A stretch of DNA of 64,000 nt from Blepharisma japonicum (GCA_949751835.1 CATKHK010000069.1:186001-250000), one strand, 5' to 3'. Positions 39,901-54,488 are shown, numbered from the stretch's first letter. The notes: generated from the sequence alone by a model not told the origin. A program made the numbers and translations.

Positions 39901-42900
39901 GTAATATACCCATCAGGACATTCAGAAACACACATACTACTATATAAGTAGTATCCTGTATAGCATGATGTGCACGAGTTATAAAGAAAGCTCAAACACT
40001 TACGACAGCCAGTACTGCATTGCGAACAAATATAGTTGTATTTGGTGAAGTAACCATCATTGCAAGCACATAGCTTAGAAGGAGCACCTGCAGAATTAGC
40101 AACGCACTTTATGCATTTCCCTGGGCTGAAATTGGTGCATGAAGCACAAAGAGGATCGTCACATTGATTGCAAAGAATATTCCGAACACAGCCAGTTAAA
40201 GAGCTATCACAAGCTGAACAGCTTGCAGAATTATTGTATTGAGCAGAAGTATACGTATATAGACATGTGCTTTTAAGCCCTGCTCCACAAATATTGTTAT
40301 TAATTCATGAAGAAAAATCACTTACCAATGCGTTTCAAAACTGGAACGAATAAATATAACCCACAAAGCAATTATTAAAAGCATTGATTCTTCACACACT
40401 TTGTGAGATCTGTCTTAGCAAATAACTCCATTTCGTACTATAAGCAACTCGATTCCCATTTACGAAAACCTGTATTGTTGTGCAATTTGATACGTAGTTT
40501 ACTGTAAATGATAAATAATTTCATGCATCACTTGGCACTGTCTGTGTAGGTGTAGCAAACTTAAACTTTGTTCTCCATCTATTAGTTAGCTGGTACAATA
40601 AAGACCCATCAGTTGAAAACACAAAGTCATAGTTATAAAATGAAGAATAAAAACTCGCCAAATTTCCATGAGTTATAGCATTAACTCATATTCCTACTGC
40701 AACATCATAGAATAGCCGAACAGAACTTGACTCCAAATATATAGCTTCATTTATAAATAAACCTTTCTGAACTGGAGTTACTGCATCATTATTATCAAGG
40801 GTCTTAAAAAGGTTAAGGCGATTTGTATCCATTTTATTTTTGAATATTCCATAAGTCGTTTGAAGACCTGTATTAAATAGCTCATTTATGACAGGAGTTG
40901 ATACAGGAGAGCAGCCAGCTCCAAATCCATATGGACAAGCACCCAGACATGCTAAAACTGCTAGAGTAAATCCAGCTCTGCACTCAGAGCACTCAAAATA
41001 TGTAGTGCCTAAACACACTTTGCAGGATTTATCACATAAATCGCATGTCAGACTATCTGAATTCCAAAAATACATGTCAATACAAGCACAGCCACCATTT
41101 CCATCTGGAGATGCATTACTAACGCATGAAGTGCATGGACCTGAAAATGATAGGCAACTATAGCATTCAGGCATTTTGCATAGTCCGCATGAGATGCTAT
41201 TTACGCATCCTCCTGTACAACCACTAAGACAGTTCACACAAGTAGAAGTCGAAGTATCTAAATATGACGAAAACGGGCACATTGGAAATACTATTCCGTA
41301 TGGGCATGGAGTGCCCCCACATCCAGCTGTATTTCAATCAATCGAATATTTATTTTCATCGTTATACGCTGAAAAACTTCATAAAAACCCTGCAATGCCT
41401 CCAGATGATTTCCCAATGTACATATCACCTAAGTCATATAAATATGCTTGACTTACTGATGTAGATGACGCTTCGATAGCATTATTGATATAGATTTTTA
41501 AATTCGTGCTGCCAGAATAAGCTGACCCAGTGATCGATAAATATTTTCAATTATTTAACATAGAAGAAATCCCTAATAAGCTCATTGTAGAGCCATTAGA
41601 TAAAGTTAATGAAACTGATGCATAGCTTGTTCCTGATGCGATGGAAATCAAAATATAAGTGGTGGTAGTAGAGGATTTTCTAAATAAAGCTCCTGAAGCT
41701 ATTGGATATAATCAAAAATTTAGAGCAAAAAAAGGCGACATATAATTTCCTTCACTTTTCAAATAGCTTGTTGATTTGAAATAATATCCTCTATTATAAG
41801 AAGGTATAGGATCATTAGTATCATAAATTGGATACAAGTTAGTATTTACTGACCCAACTCGGAAAGTGGAGATAATATCTAAAAGAATAATTCCATTAAG
41901 TGCTAATGAGGCCACTAAATCTGTAACTTGGACACATTTATGCAATGCAGTATCTTGAGTATATTGAGAAGGGCAGGTAGTCATACAAATAGACTTAAGC
42001 AAATAAGTACCTGTTGGGCAAGCAGTGCATAAATAATAGCCTGGGCCAGAACATGCAGAACAAGAATTATCACACTGTTCACATTTTAGAAGAGTATAGT
42101 TTGGATAATATCCTGTATTGCAGCTACATGGGATTCCAGTAGCATGCTCGATGCATTGGCTGCAGCTTCCAGTATTAAAGGAGCTGCAATTTCCACATAA
42201 ATTATCATTGCAAATATTACAATTTCCATTTAATACGCAGCCAAATGTGCATCCTCCATCACATGCAGTGCAGGCTGATCCCCAAAATAAAAATCCGCAA
42301 TTTCATAAGCAGCTGATCCCATTTCCTGTTCCACATCCTCCATCTCCCATTTCACCAGAAAAATCACTGATAACTCCTCCCCAGAGTTTAAAATAGCTTA
42401 CAAATCCTTTATAATTGCTGGAAATACTTTTTCCTATAAATAATTTATCATTGCTGTTTGGTCTAAATACAAAATCGCTGATAGAACTCGGTAAGCTTGG
42501 GGAGTTATTGGAATACACAATGATTGTTGTTTGCTTATTGGAAAAGTTAACAGAAAAAGAAAGATATTTTCAAGCAGCGGTAGTAATAGTAACAGAGTTT
42601 GATAAAGTGATTGTTGCAGTATTATCTCAGGATTTTAATAGCAAAGTAACTAAACCTAGAGAAGAAAATTTGAGATCTCCATATGAATTTCCTAATATAT
42701 CTCCCGATTCAGGTCTTATTCATAAGGAAATTGTAAATGTATGTGAAAAATCAATAGAGCCTGTTAAATATTTTCCAGATGAAAAATACAGACCGCGATT
42801 TTGAGATGGAACAGGATCTACAGTTTCTGGTAAATTAAAAAATTGATAGCTTGAAGAATCAGTTCCGGTAATAAAAATCCCATAACTTCCAGAAAAAGGC

Positions 42901-43788
42901 ACATTAAAATCAGCTGAAATCAAAATTCCGGTATTTAGAGCACAGCTTCCAAAGCCATAAGGGCAGGAATTTAAGCATATGCCATTAATCAAAAATTTTC
43001 CAGCTTTGCATATACTGCAACTCCAAGTTTGGCTGCAAGTATTACATAAAGCATCACAGCATCCTGGAACTATCCCAGTGTTGCAGCTAGTACACATTGA
43101 AGTTTCATAGCCATTGCAAACTATGCAATCCAAGCTTTTGCATATTAAACAATTCTCATTTCTAATGCATCAAGGCCAGCTTTGGCAAGAACCACAAGAT
43201 CGACAGTTAGATCCATCCCATCAATTGGAATTTAAGCAGACTGGAGGACTAATTGTAGGAAAATAAATTGTGCTATCACTATTAGCCTGGATTCAATAAA
43301 TAAATCCTTGGAAAGAATTTACTGGGTCTCCTATAACTCAATCATAATTCCCATTAGGAAAGTTAGCTTCTCTATCTGAAATAGTAAGTGATGTCGAGCT
43401 ATTGTTTATAATGATTTGTAAATAAATTGAGTTATATGTTGTTTGAATATATTGAAAAGTCACTAGGAAGTGGAGTATTTTGACTTAGATCAGTAAATTG
43501 AAGATTTGAAGGGGTTAAAAAGCCATTAATTGCTCTCGCTGTTAGGTCTTTCTGAGATGTGAAGTCAATTAAAAAAATTTGGCCTGATAGAGATGAGCAG
43601 GTAGGGGTTGGGGTTGAAGAAAATATTGAATTGGTCGGGCAAGTTTCTACACAGAGCAAATTTCCTATGAGGCTGTAGCCAGTAGAACAGATAGTGCAAG
43701 GAACTGTACAATAAGATGAATCACAATGTAAGCAGCATTGAGAGAATGCCAATGGTAGAAGTGAGACTATAAATAAATATATCTGCAT
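33966..43788 (-). pseudogene. Gene F: long family member (eight LamG/Cys-rich pairs) broken near its N-terminus
   Basis: F is a close copy of G; over one 234-residue stretch I count 16 differences, about 93% identity. The signal peptide at 43788 (MQIYLFIVSLLPLAFSQ) and the first Cys-rich block match G. At 43464/43465 F then lacks 272 bases that G keeps (53893-54164 in G). These encode most of the first LamG module, from TLDRGFYF onward. The loss is not a multiple of three, so the N-terminal frame runs into TAA at 43432 after SDFSIYSNNI. Below about 43430 the frame is open again, with TGA as Trp, through seven further LamG/Cys pairs and the membrane domain to the TAA at 33966. F also has one extra codon relative to G near 41660. 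It may be a recent pseudogene, a gene starting from an internal Met without a signal peptide, or an assembly of variant somatic copies. Confidence 0.7.
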
Positions 43789-43794
43789 CCTCAT

Positions 43795-44396
43795 TAATTT
43801 ATATTTGAGATTATTAATATATAAGCTTAGAAAATCGATGCACCATTTTATGCAACAACGATGCAAAAGTATTTAGCCATTAGATTCTTTATCCTTTTTG
43901 ATTTATGATAGAATAGCTCCTTTCTGCTCTATGGCTAAATTATTTCTTTGATTTATTTCTCTTACTTCAGGATGACTTTCTTAACTTGCGTATTCTTTCT
44001 TTAAAATTAAATATAAATAATATTCCAATACTGCTAATATTCAGAAACTTTTTGGATTAAGATAGAAGCTTGCTAAATTTTTCTTTTTATCGTTAATAAT
44101 TTCTAAATTTAAGTCTAAATTGCCTTAGTAAATGAAGCTATCAATTATTTTGAACAATTTTGGATTCAGCAAGTATGCTAAATAAGAGCAACTAAGAGTT
44201 AAAACTATTCTAGCTCCTTTTCAGCAAATTTGATTTTTACAAAAGCTTCCAAGCTTACTTAGATGTCTTCTAGCTCAATTTTAATGCTCTAAGCTAATAA
44301 TTTCTCATTCGATTATTTGATTGAGAGAAAAGAACGTAAATGCACTCAGCTTGATAACATAATTTAAAACAATTTTCTAAATTTATTTATTTCGGC
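43795..44396. other. Spacer between genes G and F (duplication junction)
   Basis: 602 bases without a gene. The part next to F's start (about 43795-44135) matches the DNA upstream of G (about 54489-54832). The part next to G's stop (about 44150-44396) matches the DNA downstream of F (about 33565-33965), with one copy of the flank repeat at about 44185-44290 instead of two. The join between the two tandem units is therefore near 44140. The F/G shared upstream segment, with 'atgcaccattttatgcaacaac', probably includes the promoter, but I cannot name elements. Confidence 0.65.
44185..44290. repeat. Flank repeat, single copy downstream of gene G
   Basis: It carries CAACTAAGAGTTAAA, then CAAATTTGATTTTTACAAAAGC, TTCCAAGCTTAC and AGATGTCTTCTA, as in the two tandem copies downstream of F. 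It is non-coding. Confidence 0.65.
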
Positions 44397-47300
44397 TTAA
44401 TTTACTGCCTTATAAGTTGGATTTTTGTCATTCATTGCAATTTTTCCATATTTATGACGAATCACTTGATATAAAGTCCTTGAAAAAATAGCAAGTGAAG
44501 AGCAAAACTGAATAGCAATCGCCATCACAACAATTATAACCATAAAACTCTCTATCAATGTCATAATTCCTTGCTCGATATTAAAAAGATAAATTGATGA
44601 TGATATCATTATTATAAAAACTAATATTTCAGTTAATAAATTGTTGATTTGTAAAATTGGGTCTATAAAAGGTCAGCAGAAAAGCAAATGCATTATTGTT
44701 ATTAAAGAAAGCACAATATTTATAGTTACTTCTGTTTCTGGGTAGTCCCTTAAATAAACTAAATTTATTATATAGATCAATCTTCTTGTAAAAAATATTA
44801 AGTAATATTGCGTCGCAAGCAATCCTTTGTCAGTTCGAAATTCATAAAAAAAGGTATTAAATAGCAAATGAAAAGTTTTTTCGCCTGACTGAATTCTTTT
44901 TTTATTTCTATAAGAAAACAAAAAATATAGAGGAGGGGTGCAAACTAAAAAGAGATAGGCAAGTAAACATAAAATAATGTTGATAATCTGTGCAGAATTA
45001 TTTCGACTAAACGCGACAAGCGCTATACTTGCAGCAGCCCCTAAGTCTAGATAGGACTGAATTCAAAATCTCAGATAAAATCCATATTTATAGGATATCA
45101 TTGTCTTTTTAAATTTTTTACCAAATCACCTATAAGAACATCTCGAAAACAATAAAACTATCGGAAATGCAGATATAGATAATAGAATTAATGTAAAACT
45201 GCTTCCTTGATTTATTAGTATTAGATCTGTATCAAAGCCAAAGTTTTTTGCTTGAGAATAAGGAGTATGTCCTTTATTTTCATCTATAAAGAATATGAAA
45301 GCGTTTGGAAACAAGTTAAATGAATTCAAGCTATTTAAAAATGCACTCATTTTGCTAGATAATGGGATTCCTGATAAAGTCAAATAACTAAGAATCTGTA
45401 AAGTATTCATCAAGCTTCATAGAGAACTTGGACTAGGATTTACTAAAGATAAAACAGCAGCTATAGAAACTGCACTTTGAACTCCAGCTGTTATCTGAGA
45501 AGTAATTCCTTCAATTGTAGATGAGTATGGCGCTGATTCGTAATAATTAAAATAAGCTAAAAGTTCAGATGAATTTAGAACTCCATTAGATACTGATCTT
45601 AATTCAGTCAAGTTCAAAAATTCAAGAGTTGCTAAAGTGCCACTAGAAATTGTTTCTTCAAAACTTAAAGAAATATAGTAGCACGTATTATTTATTTGCT
45701 CCATTTTTCAAGAAACTTCTTGGTTTTTAATTGTAATAGTAAAATCGTAAATTTCAAGCCTATTTACAAGGCTCTCCGAAAAAATGAGATATAAAGAATT
45801 ATCATCTAAGACTGTAAGTTTTGCTGTAAATTCAACTAGAGTACAAATATTAGTCCCATTGTATCCAAGATTGCAATAGCACAACCCATTTGATATACTT
45901 GCATTTTCTATGCAAGCTATACATTCTATCAAAGACTTACAAGAAGTGCATAGGCTTGGACAAGAGTAAAAATTACCATCAGAGCCTTTAAATCCTCCTA
46001 GCTCAAAAGGAATGCATGTGCTATTATTGGAAGTATCTAAAACATAATTTACATCACAGATACAAGAATCAGTATTTATGGCATTTTCTTTGCAATCTAT
46101 GCATCCTGCTGCAGAATAATTAATACATTCTTTGCATAGTAAATCATTACAGAGTGAGCAAGTCGGTCGTCAGTTCCTACAGCTTTTTGAGCAATTTATA
46201 TTGCATCGATAGCACGCATTATAGCTTGGGCCACTCCAATATTCATTTATTTTACAATTTGGAATACATATATTATTGGTAGGACAAATCCCACAATTTT
46301 CAGTGCAGATTGTAGTTGATAGTTTATTTATAGATTCAATAGCATTGAATATCTGGATGCTATAAATAAAGCCTTTGAAAAAATTATATAATGTTTCTGG
46401 TGAGGCTTGGGCGCCAATAATCATTGTAGTTTTTAAGTCTATGTCTTTAAAATATCTACTCATAGCAATTGCAGATGAATCTAATACACTATTAACATAA
46501 CAAGATACCTCACTATTCCTATCATTAGTAATTTCTAATGTAAATGCGATATGATTTCATTTGTATTCATTCAATAATGTTTGACAAGTGTATAAATATG
46601 GAGATGAGTTCATTACTAAAAATAATGCTGGACTGCTGTTTATTAAATAGACTGCCCAAATTGCTGATGAGTCAGAAATTTCATGTTTTGACATAATCGC
46701 AGAAAAGGGAGCTTCAGGATTTAGCCATATAGAAATTGTAAAAATAGGCGCAATAACAAGCTTTGGAGAAGTATAATTTAAATATTCAGGCATTCTTAAA
46801 AGTGAAGACTTCCCATTAAAATAGAACCCCCTTAAATAAGCAGGAATTGGGTCATCATTTTCATAATTGGGATAAAATTGCTTAGTTGAGCCAGTCACGA
46901 CTGGAATTGAGTTGGCTTTGTCATAAATCACCCCCTCTAGAGTATTCAAGTCTAAATCAAAAATTTGTTCTCTAGCTTGCAGGCATTTGCTGCCAGTCGA
47001 GAAGTATCCAAGAGGACAACTTGATAAACAAATTCCTGAGAAAAGGTAGAATCCATTAGAGCAAGCTAAACAGTCTAAAGAATTAGATGATATACAAGCT
47101 TTGCAAGATTCATAGCATGCATCGCAGCTTTCATTATCAATGTCTCAATAAAATCCATCATTACACTTGCAACTTGAGCCAATTAAGCTTGCATTTGATT
47201 TGCAGACAATGCATACACTTGTATAGTCATCACATACTTCACAAATGACGTCTTGGCAAAGATTGCAATTTTTATCTTTTCGCACACAACCAGTACTTGA

Positions 47301-50300
47301 GCATTCAGATAAGCAAGAAACACAAATATTCCCGTTCCAGTAACTGTCTATTTGGCAATTATCCAAACAGATATTTGAATTATCTATAGGACATAAAGAG
47401 CACCCATTGCAGGATGTTTGAGTTAGTGCTGGAGTATTTAAAGTATTATAAATTTTTAAATCTCATAGAAAACCATTGAAAAATGAGCTAAAATGTGTTG
47501 AATCAAGATGGCATACTCCAATTGTTATTAAAAACGAGCTTTCTAAATCTTCAAGTCAACTGGCACCTAAATCGTTTGAAGTGGTACTGAATAAGTTTAC
47601 TGTTAAACTAATTGTTTGCTGAGGAGTAGAGCTTAATCCAGAAGCAGCTGATATGAATACTCATTGCGTAAGAGTAATTTTCAATGATGGATTAGAACTT
47701 GTATAGGCTACTGCTGAGGAATCTTTTAGAGTCAATGTAAGTGATGGGTAGTTATTTATAAGCTCAAGACTTACATATTTTGTAAATGCCCCATTATCAG
47801 TTTGCTTACAAAAAATGATACCCGATCCAGATATTGGCCTTATTCAGGTTGCAATGATAAATTGTGGTGAAAAAATAAGTAAAGGCGATGAAGTCCCTGA
47901 ATAAGGAGGGAGCTGCATATAAGATACTCCAGTAAAATAATACCCTCTATTTATAGCAGCTATCGGATCGGTCGTATCATAATTTGGATAAAAATTATTG
48001 TCTTTTCCAGTAAGAATTTGAATACTATTTTGCAAATCAACAACTTTATTTTTTATTTGATGTGGCTTTAAGTGAAATACAAAGCCACCATCATTTGTAT
48101 TTAATTCGCAAATATTGCCATTTGTGATGTAGCCAGTTGGACAAAATGAACCACAAAAAGATTGAATCTTAAAATATCCTGATTTACAGCTAATACATTG
48201 TGTATAAAGTGATCCAATACAATGTGAGCATAAATCATAACAGTTTGTGCATAAGGCTTGATCTGAGTCTTCAGTCCATCCTGCTGGACATTGAATCAAG
48301 CACTCATTGTTATAAAGATATCAGCCTGATAAACATGACGTACATTGAGTGTTTAGCGTCCCTAAGCAGCTGGCACAACCTGAATAGCATCCCCAAATAC
48401 ATGAAAATCCATCAGCTGAAGGAATATAATTAGCATTGCAAGCACAAATTCCAGCTTGGGGCGTTGCATTTGAAACGCAGATAATGCATTCAGCTGAGTC
48501 AAACCCACTGCAAATTGCGCATAATTGATCATAACAAATATTGCAATTTTGGCTTCTTCTACATCCTAAACTGCATGAATTGCAGCCACTGCATGATACT
48601 CCTGTATAATAACTGTTAATATCGCAGGCCCATAAACAATTTTTGCCTAACCCTACTCCACATAAGTTATTTACTTGTAAAGAAAAGTCAGTAATTGGAA
48701 CATTTCATAGCGTAAACCAATAAATAAACCCTTTAAAATCAGCTGTCGAACTTTTCCCTATATATAATGATTTTGACATTTGATCTCGAAAAATCTTGCT
48801 ATTTGCAGTAACAGGTGTTATTGCAACAGTATTTGCATAAAGCGTAATGGATGTTGTTGTAATAGATGAAACTACTGTAAAAGATATGTAATTTCATGCA
48901 TTGTTAGGCAGCGTAGTTGTAGAAGTGAATAGTGTAGTAGCTTCATTGAGGTCTTCAAGTAAGATTTTTAATATTCCATTAGATGCTAAAGACACATAGG
49001 TTTCCTTATAAATGATATATCCAGGAGCGATTTGATATACTCAAACTCCTATTGAAAAACTATGTGAGAGGTAAACCTCTATACTTGACTGCAAATATTG
49101 CCCTGGAGAAAAATAAAGCCCTCTTTTATAAGAAGGAATAGGATCAAAAGATTCAGGTGAATTTCAGAACTGATAAGTATTTGCGGATGTCCCTGTTATA
49201 AAAATCCCATAGTTTCCTGCGAAATCACCATAAAAGGTTTGATCAATTACAGGAGTTGTCACATTTTTACAATGAGGAGAAGTGAATCCATATGGACATT
49301 CTCGTATGCATAATTTCCCAATAGCAGTATTGCAAGCAGTGCATTGAAAGTATCCGGCTGTTGAGCAAGTTTGACAGATTTGTGTGGTTTCATTAAAATA
49401 TGCATCAGTATCACAATAGCAAGAGCCATCTTCTAAGTATGCATTAGATATGCAAGAAAAGCAATCTCCAGCAAATTCTTCACATGATAAGCAAGTACTC
49501 TGTTTGCATAATCTGCAAGTTAAGCCATTTATGCAGCCATCAATGCAAGCTGGCAAACAGTTTCCACAGCTAGTTCCTGGGTATGCATTTATTAAGCATT
49601 CACTAAGACACATTAAGCTGCTAGGACATTTAGAGCATGAGCCATTGCATCCACTATTAGCATAGTCTAATCCATAGCTAAGAGAATCAGGATATATAGA
49701 AATTTTGCTAATAAATCCTTTAAATCCATTGTTCATAGTCTGGTCGCTTCCTATATAAACTAGCCCAGAGCTAGAATCTGCTACATAAGAAAGCACAGCA
49801 GTGATTGCGTTACCATCCGCTATACCATTAACATATGTAGCAAGAGTAGTTGAGCCATAAACATTCATATTGGATATTTGTGAAACATCAGAACATAAGC
49901 TTGCAGTTGCCGATAAGAAATTTCAAGAGTTTAGCAAGCTAGAAGTTGTATTGATTTCTAATCGGGTTGTTATTCAAAAAGTGTAAAGTGTGCAATTAAC
50001 ATAGCCTTGACCTGAGCTGTTTATTTTTATTTGAATGATGGAATCAGAAACATATTTCATAAAAACAAAGCCAATATCAAGTGCTTTAATTCAGATTGAA
50101 ATAGTAAAACTCGTCCCAAGCATAAAAGGCGTAGACACTGAGCTGTTACCAGAAAAATAGTACCCTCGATTTATAGCAGGCAAAGGGTCATTAGTATCAT
50201 AGTCAGGATATTTATTTGTATTGGAATTTCCTACTGTCAAAGATCCGATAGTATCTAACTTAATTAGGCCATAAAAATCTAGAAAATAAGTGCCTGAGCC

Positions 50301-53300
50301 TGAAGAATCACAGGTATTTGTTGAAGAATTTGTGATATATCCATCAGGACATGCAGAGAGACACATACCGCTATATAAGTAATATCCTGTAAAACACGAT
50401 GTACACGAGTTATAAAAAAAGTTCAAACACTTTCGACAGCCAGTATTGCATTGTGAACAAATATAGTCATACTTAGTGAAGTACCCATCATTGCAAGCAC
50501 ATAACTTAGAAGGAGCGCCTGCAGAATTACCAACGCACTTTGTACATTTCCCTGGGCTGAAATTTGTGCATGAAGCACAAAGAGGATCGTCACATTGATT
50601 GCAAAGAATATTCCGAACACAGCCAGTTAAAGAGCTATCACAAGCTGCACAGCTTGTAGAATTATTGTATTGAGCTGAAGTATAAGTATATAGGCATGTG
50701 CTTTTAAGCCCTGCTCCACAAATATTGTTATTAATTCATGAAGAAAAGTCACTTACCAATGCATTTCAAAACTGGAATGAGTAAATATAGCCCACAAAGC
50801 AGTTATTATAAGCATTGATTCTTCATACACTTGTTGAAACCTGCCTTAGCAAATAATTTCATTTCGTAATATGATAAACTTGGTTCCCATTTACAAACAC
50901 CTGTATTGTTGTGCGATTGGATACATAGTTTACGGTAAATGATAAATAATTTCACGCATCACTTGGTACTGTCTGTGTAGGTGTAGTAAACTTATACTTT
51001 GTTCTCCATTTATTAGTTAGCTGATATAATAGAGACCCATCAGTAGAAAGCACAAAATCATAGTTATAAAATGAAGAATAAAAAGTTGCCAAGTTTCCAT
51101 GAGTTATAGTATTAACTCATATTCCTAATGCAACATCATAGAATAACCGAACAGCACTTGTCTCCAAATATATAGCTTCATTTATAAATAAACCTTTCTG
51201 GACTGGAGTTATTGCATCATTACTATCAAGGGTCTTAAAAAAGTTAAGGCGATTCGTATCCATTTTATTTTTGAATACTCCATAGGTCGTTTGGAGACCT
51301 GTATTAAATAGCTCATTTATGACAGGAGTTGATACAGGAGAGCAGCCAGCACCAAAGCCATATGGGCAAGAACCCAGGCAAGCTAAAACTGCTAGAGTAT
51401 ATGCAGAATAGCACACTGAGCACTCGAAATATGTTGTGCCGAGACATACTTTGCAGGATTTATCACAGAAATCGCATATCAGAGTATCTGGATTCCAAAA
51501 ATAAGAGTCGTTGCAAGCACAGCCACCATTTCCATCTGGAGATGCATTACTAACGCATGAAGTGCATGGACCTGAAAATGATAGGCAACTATAGCATGCA
51601 GGCATTTTACATAGTCCACATGAGATGCTATTTATGCAGCCTCCTGTACAACCACTAAGACAGTTCATACAAGTAGAAGTCGAAGTATCTAAATACGATG
51701 AAAAAGGACACATTGGAAATACTATTCCGTATGGGCATGGAGTGCCCCCACATCCAGCTGCATTTCAATCAATTGAATATTTATTTTCATCGTTATACGC
51801 TGAAAAGCTTCATAAAAACCCTGCAATGCCTCCAGATGATTTCCCAATGTACATATCACCTAAGTCATATAAATATGCTTGGCTTGCAGATGTAGATGAT
51901 GCTTCAATAGCATTATTGATATAGATTTTTAAATTCGTGTTGCCAGAATAAGCTGACCCAATGATCGATAAATATTTTCAATTATTTATCATAGAAGAAA
52001 TTCCTAATAAGTTCATTGTAGAGCCATTCGATAAAGTTAATGAAACTGATGCATAGTTTGTTCCTGATGCGATAGAAATCAAAATATAAGTGGTAGTCGA
52101 GGATTTCCTGAATAACGTTCCTGAAGCTACTGTGTATACCCAAAAATTCAAAGCAAAAAAGGGTGACATATAATTTCCTGTGCTTGCTAAATAGCTTGTT
52201 GATTTGAAATAATATCCTCTATTATAAGAAGGTATAGGATCATTAGTATCATAAATTGGATACAAGTTAGTATTTACTGATCCAACTTTGAAAGTAGAAA
52301 TTGCGTCTAAAAGGATAATTCCATTGAAAGCTAGTGAGGCCACTAAATCTGAAACCTGAACACATTTATGTAATGTAGTGTCTTGAGTATATTGAGAAGG
52401 ACAGGTAGTCATACAAATAGACTTAAGCAAATAAGTACCTGTTGGACAAGCAGTGCATGAATAATAGCCTGGGCCAGAACATGCAGAACAAGAATTATCA
52501 CACTGTTCACATTTTTGAAGAGTATAGTTTGGATAATATCCTGTATTACAGGCGCATGGGGCTCCAGTAGCATGCTCGATGCATTGGCTGCAGCTTCCAG
52601 TATTAAAGGAGCTGCAATTTCCACATAAATTATCATTGCAAATATTACAATTTCCATTTAAAACACAGCCAAATGTGCATCCTCCATCACATGCAGTGCA
52701 GGCTGATCCCCAAAATAAAAATCCACAATTTCATAAGCAGCTGATCCCATTCCCAGTTCCACATCCTCCATCTCCCATTTCTCCAGAAAAATCACTGATA
52801 ACTCCTCCCCAGAGTTTAAAATAGCTTACAAATCCATTATAATTACTGGAAATACTTTTACCTATAAATAACTTATCATTGCTGTTTGGTCTAAATACAA
52901 AATCGATGATTGAGCTTGGCAAGCTTGGGGAGTTATTGGAATACACAATAATTGTTGTTTGCTTATTGGAAAAGTTAACAGAAAAGGATAGATATTTTCA
53001 AGCAGCGGTAATAATAGAGACAGAGTTTGATAAAGTGATTGTTGCTGTATTATCTCAGGATTTTAATAGTAAAGTAACGAGGCCTGAAGAAGAGAATTTG
53101 AGATCTCCATATGAATTTCCTAATATATCTCCTGATTCAGGTCTTATTCATAAGGAAATTGTAAATGTATGCGAAAGATCAATGGATCCTATTAAATATT
53201 TTCCAGATGAAAAATACAGACCGCGATTTTGAGATGGGACAGGATCTACAGTTTCTGGTAAATTAAAAAATTGATAACTTGAAGAATCAGTTCCGGTAAT

Positions 53301-54488
53301 AAAAATCCCATAGGTCCCAGAAAAAGGCACATTAAAATCAGCTGAAATTAAAATTCCTGTATTCAGAGAACAACTTCCAAAGCCATAAGGACAGGAATTT
53401 AAACATATGCCATTAATCAACAATTTTCCAGCTTTGCATGCACTGCAACTCCAAGTTTGGCTGCAAGTATCACATAAAGCATCACAGCATCCAGGAATTA
53501 CCCCAGTATTGCAGCTAGTACACATTGAAGTTTCATAGCCATTGCAAACTAGGCAGTCTAGACTTTTGCATATCAAACAATTCTCGCTTCTAATGCATCA
53601 TGGTCAGTTTTGGCAAGAACCACACGATCGGCAGTTTGATCCATCCCATCATTTGGAATTTAAGCAGACTGGAGGACTAATAGCAGGAAAATAAATTGTG
53701 CTGCCACTATTAGCTTGGATTCAATAAATAAAGCCTTGGAAAGAATTTACTGGGTCTCCTATAACTCAATCATAATTCCCATTAGGAAAGTTTGCTTCTC
53801 TATTAGAAATAGTAAATGATGTTGGATTATTATTTATAATGATTTGTAAACCAATTGAGTTATATGTTGCTTGAGTATATTGAAAAGTCACTGGCTCTCA
53901 AGTATTAATTATTCCAGACCCTTGAAAAGATACTAAGTCATTTATTCCAGAATTGAGCGGGTTTTTCGATAATAAACTTATCTTATAATTCCCAGATAAA
54001 ATTTCAATTATAATATATTCTAAGGTTCCGATTTTTGTTTTAAAAATGACTCCAGAAGTAATAGGGAAAATTCAAATATTCATCGTAAATAAATAGCCAG
54101 GGATAAAATTATTTGAATTTTTTATGCTTGAAGAGGCTGCAAAATAAAACCCTCTGTCTAGAGTAGGAAGCGGAGTATTTTGACTTAGATCAGCAAATTG
54201 AAGATTTGAAGGGGTTAAAAAGCCATTAATTGCTTTTGCTGTCAAGTCTTTCTGAGATGTGAAGTCAATTAAAAAAATTTGGCCTGAAGGAGATGAGCAG
54301 GTAGGGGTTGGGGTTGAAGAAAATATTGAATTGGTCGGGCAAGCTTCTACACAGAGTAAATTTCCTATGAGGCTGTAGCCAGTAGAGCAGAGAGTACAAG
54401 GAACTGAACAATAAGATGAATCGCAATATAAGCAGCATTGAGAAAATGCCAATGGTAGAAGAGAGACTAAAAATAAATATATCTGCAT
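44397..54488 (-). CDS. Gene G: longest family member, eight LamG/Cys-rich pairs plus multi-pass membrane domain
   Basis: One frame of 3364 codons with TGA as Trp, ending in TAA; it appears intact. The start at 54488 gives signal peptide MQIYLFLVSLLPLAFSQ, then CCLYCDSSYC. LamG motifs lie near residues 113, 424, 756, 1099, 1443, 1789, 2181 and 2554. The fourth is divergent, with NDAITPVQKGLFINEAIYLE in place of DPIPAYxRGYYF. Cys-rich blocks follow each; the last spans about 2726-2880. The membrane bundle runs from about 3003 to 3343 with GSSFTLILLSISAFPIVL, RRLIYIINLVYL and TEVTINIVLSLITIMH, and the tail ends NDKNPTYKAVN. It has one more module pair than B and two more than C. It is the probable parent of, or sister to, F. 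A large cell-surface receptor or adhesin anchored by a channel- or receptor-like bundle is the best inference. Confidence 0.88.

Noticed and set aside
51625-51924. Plus-strand open stretches conserved between F and G (also 41176-41451, 42415-42804, 52879-53232)
   Set aside because: They are antisense to conserved coding sequence of two near-identical genes, so conservation is inherited from the real minus-strand frame.
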